Source: Erysipelotrichaceae bacterium
Lineage (GTDB): Bacteria; Bacillota_I; Bacilli_A; Erysipelotrichales; Erysipelotrichaceae
NCBI GenBank assembly: GCA_017404205.1
Contig: JAFRCV010000008.1
Span: 62,001-126,000, forward strand
Reading direction: 5' to 3'
Length of the DNA: 64,000 bases
The notes below the pieces were generated by a model. That model saw only the letters and a list, made by a program, of their open reading frames with translations. It was not told the DNA's origin and did not search any database. The stretch's first letter is position 1; each line of letters begins with the position of its first letter. Position numbers and translations under genes: made by a program. Positions 33,901 through 41,010 of this stretch are shown here, one piece after another.

Positions 33901-36854
33901 CTGAAGAATATGATGAAAACCTTTATAAAATAGCTGAAGAAGAATATGATGATAGACTTATGTTTGCGATGAATAAACTACATCCTGGTTATTCTGATAA
34001 CATTGGTGTTTGGACTAAAGAACAAGCAATCAATTATATAGTAACTTCCGGAGATTATAACTCAATCTTTGGCAAAAAGTATTATGTAAGTACTAGTAAA
34101 GACCCAGATGTAGTAGCATTATACAGTTTATTAACTGATGAACAAAAACAAGATGTCATCGCTATGGAAAAAGCCATAGATGATGCATTAGTTGCGCTTG
34201 CTGAATATTTTGGTGACAGCAAACCTTTATATGAATATTCAAGTTGGGATGAGTATATGTTAGATAACTGGATGGATGTTACTGAGCATACACTTAAATC
34301 TAATACGCTTCTAATGAAGAAGGGTTCAGGTGGAGGAGAAGTAGATGTTGAACAACTTATTTCTGCTGGTTACACTATAAGCGGTAATGTAGCATTTAAA
34401 GTTGATAAAAACAATGGTGCATATTCATATTTCTTCCTTGATACGAAAAATAATTCTGCAACTGAATATACGCAAAAGAATAAGGATGTGAATCTCGAAT
34501 TTTGGGATAATGTTAGTGATACAACTTCTACTGCATCAAGTCTTACTGATATAGGCTTAAGTACTTTAGATGCTGCTGCACAAGCCTCAGGTAGTGCCAA
34601 AGCAATTGAAGCTGTCGGAGCAGTAACAAGCAAAGTTGGAACACCATTAGGCTTTATTAATACTATAGCTTCATATGTTGACTTATATAACAGAAGTGAA
34701 ACATATAAGAACAATATGGATGAAGCAAGAAAAATAGAAACCGATATGATGAATGCTGATATGAAATTGGATCAGATTCATAAGCAGTGGTTAGAAGGCA
34801 AGATTTCTGCTGAATGCTATTTTGCAATGCAAGATGAAGCACAAGCTTATAGTTTTGCTAACGATGATGCTAAACTAAGAAACGATATTGTATGGCAAGG
34901 TATGTGTTATGGAGCAGTAAGTGCTACTGTAGGAGCTATTCTATTTGTTCCAGCTGGAGCTGAAGCAATAGGGGCAGCTGCTACGGTTGAATCGTTTGCG
35001 TTTTTAAGTGGTACTGAAGCAGCATGTACTAGCACTTTAGTCGGAGCTTTAAGTTTTGGTGTTGACCAATGCGTTAAGAAGATAACTGCAGATGCTAATA
35101 TTGATGTTGCCTATAATTTAGCGAGAGCAAAATCGGCTCATATGCGTCGTGTAGATGCTTGTGAACGTAACGACTTTAGTGTCGATTACTGGAAAGAAGC
35201 AATCAAAGACCCATCTGGCTTCGTATATGAAGCAGTTGAATCTAATAGAATTGAAGGTGCAACTGCTACACTTGTAAATGTAACAAGTGGTCTTAATTTC
35301 AATGCTACAGATTACGATCAAGAAAACCCATTAACTACTGATGTAGAAGGTCGTTATGCATGGGATGTTCCAAATGGAATTTGGAGAGTAGACGTATCTA
35401 AAGCGGGATACACAACTTCAAGTAGTGCAAACTTGGAAGTTCCACCTCCACGCATGGATGTTAGAATCCCACTAGTTACTAATCAAGCTCCTCAAGTTGA
35501 ATCTGTAAATGCTTATAAAGATTACGTTGAAATAATCTTTGATCAATATATGAAAGTTGATGCTGCATCTGGAATAGTTGCTTCTATAGATGATATTGCT
35601 GCTTCTAGCTATAGTTGGATAGATCCAGAAGAAAGCCCAAGCTCAGAATATTATTCTAAGGTTGTTAGAATTAATACGCCTTCTGGCACTGAAGTAGGTG
35701 ATAACTTACAAATAGTAGTTAATAACGCTAAAAACTATGCAGGTAGTTCAATGTCGTCAGCTTATAACTCAAATGTTGAAGTTACTCATAGACCTAGCAC
35801 TATTGAACTTAATTACGAAACTTCACTTACTATCAAGAATGGTGAAACTAAGAAAGTAATTGTAAAAGTTAAAGATGAAGACGGTAATTACATGAAAGGA
35901 CTAACAGTAAATGCCGTTATAGAAAATACTTTCTTTGCGACTATTGATTCAAGTGGTGTTACCGATAGTAATGGTACAGTAATTCTAAATGCTGAAGGAA
36001 TTTTACCAGGACTAACAAATGTTAAATTTTCTGTTTCTGGAACTACTTTTGAAAAAACAATAGAAGTTAAGGTTGAAACAGAACCTGTAAGAACTAAACG
36101 TCCTACAGCTATAGTAGGCGGCACAACTATTAGTGAAGGAGCTCCTAAAGTTAATAATGTTACTGTTGAAAAAGGTTCTACTTTAACTCTATCAACTGCT
36201 ACTGCAGGAGCTAAGATATACTACATGACAGGAGAAAGCGTTCCATGTTCTAACTGTGTTTTAGAGAAAGAATACACGGGTCCAATAGTACTTAATGAAA
36301 ACGTTAAAATAACAGCTATTGCATACAAGGCAGGTCTTGAATATAGTGAAGATCTTGTTATAAATATTACAGTTACTCAAAAGGCAGATTATACAATTGC
36401 TTATAATCTTAACGGTGGAAGTATTTATGGACTAACAGGAACTATTTATGAAAGCTACAATAAGGGCACAACAATTAATTTATTAGATGCTCCTAGTCGT
36501 GCTGGATATAAGTTCTTATACTGGGATAGTTCTGAATACAAAGCAGGAAGTAGTTATGTAGTTAATGGAAATCGTACTTTTAATGCAATTTGGAAATTAA
36601 TTGATAATAACACTGGTGGAAAAGATACTGGTAAAGATGATACCGGAAAAGGAAGTGATACTGATCCTAAGACATCTGGGAAAGATGATACAACTCCTAA
36701 AAATCCTACTGATAACCCAGTACCTGGTGAAGATACCACAAACAACCAAGGTATAAGCACACCGCTATTAATTACATTAATTGTTTGTGGAATAGGAGTA
36801 CTTACATTTATCTTTATTCTTATTGGTAAAAGAAGAAAGAAAGAAGATGAATAA
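30993..36854 (+). CDS. giant multidomain surface protein (BspA-type LRR, Ig-like, InlB repeat, C-terminal anchor)
   Basis: 1953 residues. A Sec signal (1-30, LLTVLLVVTGWPSLI, then VQADSY) leads to BspA-type leucine-rich repeats (LRR_5, about 45-400; repeated A-F-x-G-C and S-V-T-x-I-G-E-K-A-F units). The centre (400-1300) holds beta-rich repeats and an acidic helical part; 1300-1360 is Ala/Gly-rich and hydrophobic. Then a carboxypeptidase-like regulatory domain (about 1415-1490, DVEGRYAWDVPNGIWRVDVS), Ig-like domains, a chitobiase C-terminal-type module (about 1705-1795), one InlB B-repeat (1800-1870), a D/G/T/K-rich linker, a membrane helix (1919-1945) and a KRRKK tail. No LPXTG is seen before the helix. 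Probably an adhesin held by the membrane helix. Confidence 0.9.
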   Translation: MRIKRVICTLLTVLLVVTGWPSLIQEVQADSYTWTDETNGIVFTYEDKTDGSVIITKIEPVNTSTEAGNLDLVFPDIINDKNVTEIAFDSVKQGSLYKTVTFNKYITGVPYHWAQGLTNVTSITFPTDSECVALAEEAFAGCGKLTTVVFGNGLKTIGKKLFYQSGNLSSVTFGNSLESIGDEAFQGTKVTNIVIPDSVTNIGEKAFYSCTSLATLTLGSGLTSIGEGAFRRIAISELVLPNSLTTLGVDAFRDIGNLTSITWPQGNAMFNTVDGFNGCSALSNDVLSSIPSTVTTIADYAFANCHFTTVTIPQSVEYVGEYAFSTNSYLESIVIKESNAPLTIDEYAFKETSKLVSKDIILPERVSVLKDNAFGFGYNTNNTFTIYNKNIVIEGDPWDKTRWTTIKYPSDLTSETSPTFITYKTNREANPGDYPFAFETFNIIQTYTVSGTIPNGAILTANVNGTITSPTLTSGSFSFEANSGSYVSLTISLDKYQDYVLTKKSSEFTSDLTIAVSIADMVPVSTSGILEILTEGDGAMDANVSIFASDGSIAASGVATGGLFVSPSLKQGSYTVVAIAKNSYISSITSLTSFDELGLKASDYARVNAMITAGGTAKTTLNVPNVSVADYSTWVDSVGSFVDIDRSIVTLGMEFYADVYYRMADDKNADEVRIVIPSGFDVVSVTSESTKYNVSAIYNAGVITLSELSGKDKSSGTVYVGLRSQKTGSFAISASVTSSDVTIPIGSKDFAVDSIMMKLSSELLTSREFGVTIYAQPGKTIKLKPGIGDEIVLGTANKLGYLKATAELPTDSIPGISYGVIATVTDDEGTHSDVSYVYLVEESTSIKDFYFIHGNRQYYLAQNGVNKSGGFYNYISDGSEASKNWTFGVTFESITAISGNVTVSIKMEDGSFRDLVLSKVSSTVQNGKVLTVYAGNIYLGTGEYHVFDSSMIPAGFNVNYESEFVPMETTEEYDENLYKIAEEEYDDRLMFAMNKLHPGYSDNIGVWTKEQAINYIVTSGDYNSIFGKKYYVSTSKDPDVVALYSLLTDEQKQDVIAMEKAIDDALVALAEYFGDSKPLYEYSSWDEYMLDNWMDVTEHTLKSNTLLMKKGSGGGEVDVEQLISAGYTISGNVAFKVDKNNGAYSYFFLDTKNNSATEYTQKNKDVNLEFWDNVSDTTSTASSLTDIGLSTLDAAAQASGSAKAIEAVGAVTSKVGTPLGFINTIASYVDLYNRSETYKNNMDEARKIETDMMNADMKLDQIHKQWLEGKISAECYFAMQDEAQAYSFANDDAKLRNDIVWQGMCYGAVSATVGAILFVPAGAEAIGAAATVESFAFLSGTEAACTSTLVGALSFGVDQCVKKITADANIDVAYNLARAKSAHMRRVDACERNDFSVDYWKEAIKDPSGFVYEAVESNRIEGATATLVNVTSGLNFNATDYDQENPLTTDVEGRYAWDVPNGIWRVDVSKAGYTTSSSANLEVPPPRMDVRIPLVTNQAPQVESVNAYKDYVEIIFDQYMKVDAASGIVASIDDIAASSYSWIDPEESPSSEYYSKVVRINTPSGTEVGDNLQIVVNNAKNYAGSSMSSAYNSNVEVTHRPSTIELNYETSLTIKNGETKKVIVKVKDEDGNYMKGLTVNAVIENTFFATIDSSGVTDSNGTVILNAEGILPGLTNVKFSVSGTTFEKTIEVKVETEPVRTKRPTAIVGGTTISEGAPKVNNVTVEKGSTLTLSTATAGAKIYYMTGESVPCSNCVLEKEYTGPIVLNENVKITAIAYKAGLEYSEDLVINITVTQKADYTIAYNLNGGSIYGLTGTIYESYNKGTTINLLDAPSRAGYKFLYWDSSEYKAGSSYVVNGNRTFNAIWKLIDNNTGGKDTGKDDTGKGSDTDPKTSGKDDTTPKNPTDNPVPGEDTTNNQGISTPLLITLIVCGIGVLTFIFILIGKRRKKEDE

Positions 36855-37170
36855 ACAATCAGCTAAAAAAGTCTTAGATAAACATAAAATCCCATATGAA
36901 TATAGACAAGCTAAAAGAATAACTAAAAATGATTTTGAATACTATGACTATATAATCGTTATGGATGAAAACAGCATTAGATATTTAAAATATTCGTTTG
37001 ATGAAATAGATGTTTTAAAAGCGAAAATGTTATTAAGTTTTACTAACGATAATTAAGATGTAGCTGATCCTTGGTATACTGGCGGATTTGAAATTGCGTA
37101 TAAGGATATCTATAAAGGATGTAAAGCATTACTTGAATATATTAAAGAGAATAATAAAGACAGCTTGTAG
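36847..37170 (+). pseudogene. low-molecular-weight protein tyrosine phosphatase remnant
   Basis: The reading frame from 36847 (MNKQSAKKVLDKHKIPYEYR, then KRITKNDFEYYDYIIVMDEN) matches the middle of LMW protein tyrosine phosphatases (R-x-I-T-x-x-D-F ... D-Y-I-I-x-M-D). A TAA at 37054-37056 interrupts it; after the stop the same frame continues DVADPWYTGGFEIAYKDIYK and ends at 37170 with the family C-terminus, including the catalytic Asp-Pro region (ADPWYTGGF). The first 50 or so residues, with the CxxxxxR phosphate loop, are missing: the homology begins where the surface-protein gene stops. Not a functional enzyme. Confidence 0.88.
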
Positions 37171-37182
37171 CTGTCTTATTAA
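37155..37182 (-). terminator. terminator after the adenosine deaminase-like gene
   Basis: AAGACAGC-TACAA-GCTGTCTT with T-rich tail on the minus strand; overlaps the end of the phosphatase remnant on the other strand. Confidence 0.85.
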
Positions 37183-37186
37183 TTAG

Positions 37187-38206
37187 TTAGAGTAGACTTT
37201 CTAATTCTTTTATCATTGCTTCTTTATATTCTTTAGGAGCGAATGATACATTGAATGAATTTATATTTAGTTTAATAATATCTTTATAATCAAAGCCCAT
37301 TTCATTAATACAATGATCATATTCTTGATCAAGTGTAGTTTTAGCCATGACCATGTTGTCGGTATTGATGGTTACAGGAATTCCTAATTTAAACAGATTA
37401 TATGCAGGATGCATTGGAAATGATAATCTAGTTTTACACTGAATATTTGATGTTGGACAAATCTCTAGAGCAATTCCTTTTTTAGCAGCTAATCTACATA
37501 GCTCAGGATTTTCATAGATATGATGACCATGCCCAATTCTTATAGCGCCCATATTGATTGCATCTTTTACCGTTACCCAGTCTTGAGAATCTCCTGCATG
37601 GCAAATATATGGAGTATTTAATTCACGAGCTTTATCAAATAGGCTTTTGAAATTAGTTAAAGGAACTATTCCTTCTGCCCCAGCTAAATCTAAAGCTACA
37701 ACACCTTTATCTAAGTATTCATGAGTTATCGTAACTGTTTCCATATTGGCTTCCCAGTTAACAGTTTCTGGACCAAATACCATCATGCAGCAGATGATGC
37801 CAATCTTAATTGAAGGGTTTTCTTGTTCACCAATTCTTTTTCCTTCTAGAACCGCTTCGATAGCATCTCTTTGTGTTAAACCTTTTTTAACATGTAATTG
37901 AGGTGCGAATCTAATTTCTGCATATCTTTCACCTTGTGATGCAATATCTTCAATTAATTCTTTAGTTACTCTAATTAATGATTCCTTATCTTGTAATACT
38001 GCAGTAGGGACATCAAACATTTCTAGATATTCATTAACATCTTTTGCATCTGCGTGTTCATCCATCCATTTTCTAAATCCTTCTAGCGAATTTGCAGGCA
38101 AATCAATATTTCTTTCTTTCGCAAGTTCAAACATAGTCTCAAGTCTAAAAGAACCATCTAGATGTAAATGTAAATCTACTTTCGGGAAATCATACTTATT
38201 CATCAT
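37187..38206 (-). CDS. adenosine deaminase-family protein with altered active site
   Basis: 339 residues, adenosine/AMP deaminase TIM barrel. Metal motif VDLHLHLDGSF (13-15), RYAEIRFAPQLH, and RIGHGHHIY are intact. Two key residues differ from classical adenosine deaminase: the catalytic Glu of HAGE is Asp (H203-A-G-D206) and the second Asp of T-D-D, which contacts purine N7, is Asn (T282-D283-N284). It may deaminate a different or modified purine riboside, or have lower activity. Start 38206 or the next ATG at 38203, after AAAGGAG. Nine bases from the MBL gene upstream. Confidence 0.85.
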   Translation of the reverse strand: MMNKYDFPKVDLHLHLDGSFRLETMFELAKERNIDLPANSLEGFRKWMDEHADAKDVNEYLEMFDVPTAVLQDKESLIRVTKELIEDIASQGERYAEIRFAPQLHVKKGLTQRDAIEAVLEGKRIGEQENPSIKIGIICCMMVFGPETVNWEANMETVTITHEYLDKGVVALDLAGAEGIVPLTNFKSLFDKARELNTPYICHAGDSQDWVTVKDAINMGAIRIGHGHHIYENPELCRLAAKKGIALEICPTSNIQCKTRLSFPMHPAYNLFKLGIPVTINTDNMVMAKTTLDQEYDHCINEMGFDYKDIIKLNINSFNVSFAPKEYKEAMIKELESLL

Positions 38207-38215
38207 CGTTCTCCT

Positions 38216-39007
38216 TTATTCAATATTTATTTCTAAGCCAACACCGACTTCATTAACTTTACTTACTTCATATAATAAGTGTTTCGCATATAAAGAAACA
38301 CAATGACATGGATATAATTCTTTGATATTCTCTTCTTTTAAGAATTTAATGGTTTCTTTTAATTGCTCATCATCTTTTAATAAATGGAAGCCACCAATAA
38401 TACCGATGATTTTATTATTTGGGAATAATTCCTTAGCATTTAAGATAATATTACAGATACCACTATGGCTACATGCAGTAATTATAAATAAACCTTCTTT
38501 TCCTTTATAAACTAAAGCAGAATCATCATATAAATAATCAGGATTACCATCTTCTTTAATACCTATAGGTTTATTCTCAAAAGAAGTAATTCTTTTTATT
38601 TGACCTAAATAATATAAATTATCACTTATCTTATATGGATTAATTCCATTGATATATTCTTTTACTTTTAAATCTTCTAATTTGATAGGGCATCCTATAT
38701 TTAAGCCATTATCTTTTCTGCCTATAAAAACATCCTTATGAGCTAATAGTTTTGTCTTAGATAGGTCTTTATCTTTTAGATATAATAGGCCTCCTGTATG
38801 ATCATTATGGCCATGTGATAAGACTAAATAATCTAGACCATTAAGATTAATATTCATCTTAGCTGCATTTATTAAAAAGATATTAGAATAACCTGTATCA
38901 AATAGGATTTTCTGATCATTTTCTTCAATATAAAACGACAAGGCTGGTTCACCTAAATAATATTCATCAATATATGTATTATTATCTGTTAGTACTTTTA
39001 ACCTCAT
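38216..39007 (-). CDS. MBL-fold metallo-hydrolase (COG1237, DHPPP synthase-like)
   Basis: 263 residues, metallo-beta-lactamase fold. Zinc motif LSHGHNDHTGGLLYL (H-x-H-x-D-H), further ligands in TACSHSGICNII and in YPCHCVSLYA. The N-terminus LTDNNTYIDEYYLGEPALSF is typical of the 7,8-dihydropterin-6-methyl-4-(beta-D-ribofuranosyl)aminobenzene phosphate synthase-like group, many of which have unknown substrates. No pterin genes are nearby. TATAAT lies 6 bases before the ATG and no Shine-Dalgarno, so the mRNA is probably leaderless; the gene is divergent from the M20 gene by only 29 bases. Confidence 0.85.
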   Translation of the reverse strand: MRLKVLTDNNTYIDEYYLGEPALSFYIEENDQKILFDTGYSNIFLINAAKMNINLNGLDYLVLSHGHNDHTGGLLYLKDKDLSKTKLLAHKDVFIGRKDNGLNIGCPIKLEDLKVKEYINGINPYKISDNLYYLGQIKRITSFENKPIGIKEDGNPDYLYDDSALVYKGKEGLFIITACSHSGICNIILNAKELFPNNKIIGIIGGFHLLKDDEQLKETIKFLKEENIKELYPCHCVSLYAKHLLYEVSKVNEVGVGLEINIE

Positions 39008-39013
39008 ATAATA

Positions 39014-39019
39014 ATTATA
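39014..39019 (-). promoter_or_regulatory. -10 of the MBL gene, leaderless
   Basis: TATAAT on the minus strand, ending 6 bases before the ATG at 39007. Confidence 0.6.
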
Positions 39020-39021
39020 AA

Positions 39022-39030
39022 TGATAAAAT
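39022..39030 (+). promoter_or_regulatory. extended -10 of the M20 gene, leaderless
   Basis: TGA-TAAAAT, ending 6 bases before the ATG at 39037. Confidence 0.6.
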
Positions 39031-39036
39031 TAATTT

Positions 39037-40278
39037 ATGAAAAACATAAATAAAGAAGAAATATTATCATTAGGAAACAAACTATTAAGGTGTCCTGAAC
39101 TTGGCTATAAAGAATTTAAGACTAAAGAAATTTTAGTTGATTATTTAAAGTTAAAAGGTTTTAAGATTGAAAATGAATGTTTTGAGACCGCTTTTTCTGT
39201 ATCAATTGGAAAAGGAAAACCACACATTGGTTTAATTGCTGAGCTTGATGCTTTGCCAACCCTTGGTCATAAATACGCAAATAAAAATGACAATAATGCT
39301 GCACATGCCTGTGGACACTCTAGTCAATGTGCGATTATGGCAAGTGTAATTAGTCTTTTAAAAGAAGACACATTTAAAGGTAAGGTTACATTGTTCTTTA
39401 CGCCTGCTGAAGAATATACTGATATTAAATATCGTGAAAAACTGATTAAAGAAAAAAAGATAAAATATATTGGTGGAAAAATAAATATGTTAGAAAAAGG
39501 CCTATTTGATGATTGCGATATTATTTATCATCTTCATGCAATGGGTGAGAATAAATTCAAATATTCTATTAATTCAGATTTAGCTGGTTTTGTATATAAA
39601 AAGATTACATTTAAAGGCAAGGCAGCACACGCAGCTGTTGCGCCACACATGGGTATTAACGCTCTTAATGAATATGCATTATTTAATGATGCATTAAATA
39701 TGTTAAGGGAAACATTTAAAGATTCAGATACTGTAAGAATACATGGTTTTGTTTCCGAAGGTGGACAAACAGTGAATTCAATTCCTGAAAAAGTAGTTTA
39801 TGAATGCTATGTAAGGTCATGCAATGAAAGTGCATTATTAGAAATATCAAATAAAGTAGATAATGCAGCAAGATGTTGTGCTAAAGCACTAGGTGGTCAA
39901 GCAATTATAAAAACAAGCCCTGGTTATTTACCATTGATTCAATGTCGAGTAATTAATGAAATTGTTTATAAAGAGATGTTGAAACATGTTAAAGATGAAG
40001 AAATAGATAAAAATAGCCCATCAATGGCTGCAGGTGATATAGGCGATATCTCAATCTTTAAACCAGCAATTCAAATTGGCTATGGTGGTTTTGTGGGTAT
40101 TCCACATGGTAAAAATTTCATGATTAAAGATGAAGAATTAGCATATATTACAACAACCAAAATTATCCATGATTCAGTTTTAGATCTATTAAATAAACCA
40201 CAATATATTAAAGAAATAGTAAAGAACTATAAACCAAGAATGTCTAAAAAAGCATATTTGAATTATATAAATAATTAA
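39037..40278 (+). CDS. M20-family amidohydrolase (AbgB/HipO-like)
   Basis: 413 residues, M20D metallopeptidase group. Metal ligands in IAELDALPTLGHK, HACGHSSQCAIM (H-x-C-G-H) and FFTPAEEYTD (catalytic Glu-Glu), and YHLHAMGE. A lid domain lies at about 195-300 (KAAHAAVAPHMGINALNEY). It hydrolyses an N-acyl or amide bond, possibly of N-acyl amino acids or p-aminobenzoyl-glutamate; the exact substrate is unknown. No Shine-Dalgarno; the expected transcript begins at the ATG. Stands alone with no terminator clearly seen downstream. Confidence 0.88.
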   Translation: MKNINKEEILSLGNKLLRCPELGYKEFKTKEILVDYLKLKGFKIENECFETAFSVSIGKGKPHIGLIAELDALPTLGHKYANKNDNNAAHACGHSSQCAIMASVISLLKEDTFKGKVTLFFTPAEEYTDIKYREKLIKEKKIKYIGGKINMLEKGLFDDCDIIYHLHAMGENKFKYSINSDLAGFVYKKITFKGKAAHAAVAPHMGINALNEYALFNDALNMLRETFKDSDTVRIHGFVSEGGQTVNSIPEKVVYECYVRSCNESALLEISNKVDNAARCCAKALGGQAIIKTSPGYLPLIQCRVINEIVYKEMLKHVKDEEIDKNSPSMAAGDIGDISIFKPAIQIGYGGFVGIPHGKNFMIKDEELAYITTTKIIHDSVLDLLNKPQYIKEIVKNYKPRMSKKAYLNYINN

Positions 40279-40378
40279 TTTATAATCCTTACATCAACAA
40301 TATTTATACTAGACTATATAATATAATTAAATTAGAAGAAGATGAAATTCATTATAAATAAAAGAAAGGAAATTGATA

Positions 40379-40900
40379 ATGAAAAAACAATTCTTAATGG
40401 TAAAAAGAATAATTTCTATTATGTTTATTGTTTCATTATTAACTGCTTGTAGTTCTTCGATAAAAAACGATGTTTTGAAGGCGATTAAAGATAGCTCGAT
40501 AGAAGATTCTTATATTGCATATGACAATAGAAATGAGCGTTGGTATAACTTTAAAGATCAAGAAGAAGATGTTCAAGAATTATATTTGGAATACCTTGAT
40601 AAAATTGTTGAATTCATATCAGAACTTGAATTAGAAGAAGCAAAAGTTAATGAACTAAAGCCAGAGCATCTAACAACTATCAAAATCAAAGTTATTCAAG
40701 ATGATCATGATTATATGTTACATATTACTTATAAATGGGCTAATACACTTTTTTATAAATTCTCTATCGATAAAAAAGAGGTTTATTATAAATTAGATGG
40801 AGCAAAAAGCAATGAATTATCAAAACTAATTACTTCATCTGAATACGCTCCATTTCAAAATATCAGCTTTTATGATTATTTAGATCACGAAAATAAATAA
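40379..40900 (+). CDS. small lipoprotein of unknown function
   Basis: 173 residues, start at 40379 with AAAGGA eight bases upstream. Lipoprotein signal MKKQFLMVKRIISIMFIVSL, then LTAC with Cys 24 as the lipid site. The mature part is charged, with acidic helical (VQELYLEYLDKIVEFISELE) and beta parts (LHITYKWANTLFYKF) and no family I recognise. Exported and membrane-anchored. Ends at a terminator shared with the tRNA-Thr transcript coming from the other side. Confidence 0.7.
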   Translation: MKKQFLMVKRIISIMFIVSLLTACSSSIKNDVLKAIKDSSIEDSYIAYDNRNERWYNFKDQEEDVQELYLEYLDKIVEFISELELEEAKVNELKPEHLTTIKIKVIQDDHDYMLHITYKWANTLFYKFSIDKKEVYYKLDGAKSNELSKLITSSEYAPFQNISFYDYLDHENK

Positions 40901-40901
40901 T

Positions 40902-40925
40902 AAAAACGCATTAAATGCGTTTTAA
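40902..40925. terminator. shared terminator, lipoprotein and femX-tRNA transcript
   Basis: AAAACGCATT-AA-ATGCGTTTT palindrome, usable in both directions. Confidence 0.8.
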
Positions 40926-40934
40926 GAATTGATA

Positions 40935-41010
40935 TGGTGCCGACTAACGGACTTGAACCGTTCACCTACGCGTTACGAGTGCGTTGCTCTACCTGATGAG
41001 CTAAGTCGGC
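40935..41010 (-). tRNA. tRNA-Thr (anticodon CGU)
   Basis: 76 bases with encoded CCA. Acceptor GCCGACT/AGTCGGC pairs perfectly, D-arm GCTC/GAGC, anticodon loop CTCGTAA (anticodon CGU, reading ACG), T-arm AACGG-TTCAAGT-CCGTT. The bases closing the anticodon loop are A31 and C39, an A-C mismatch. The first base of the tRNA (41010) is the last base of the TAG stop codon of the upstream FemAB gene, so it is transcribed as the 3' end of that mRNA unless a promoter within the gene exists. Confidence 0.95.
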
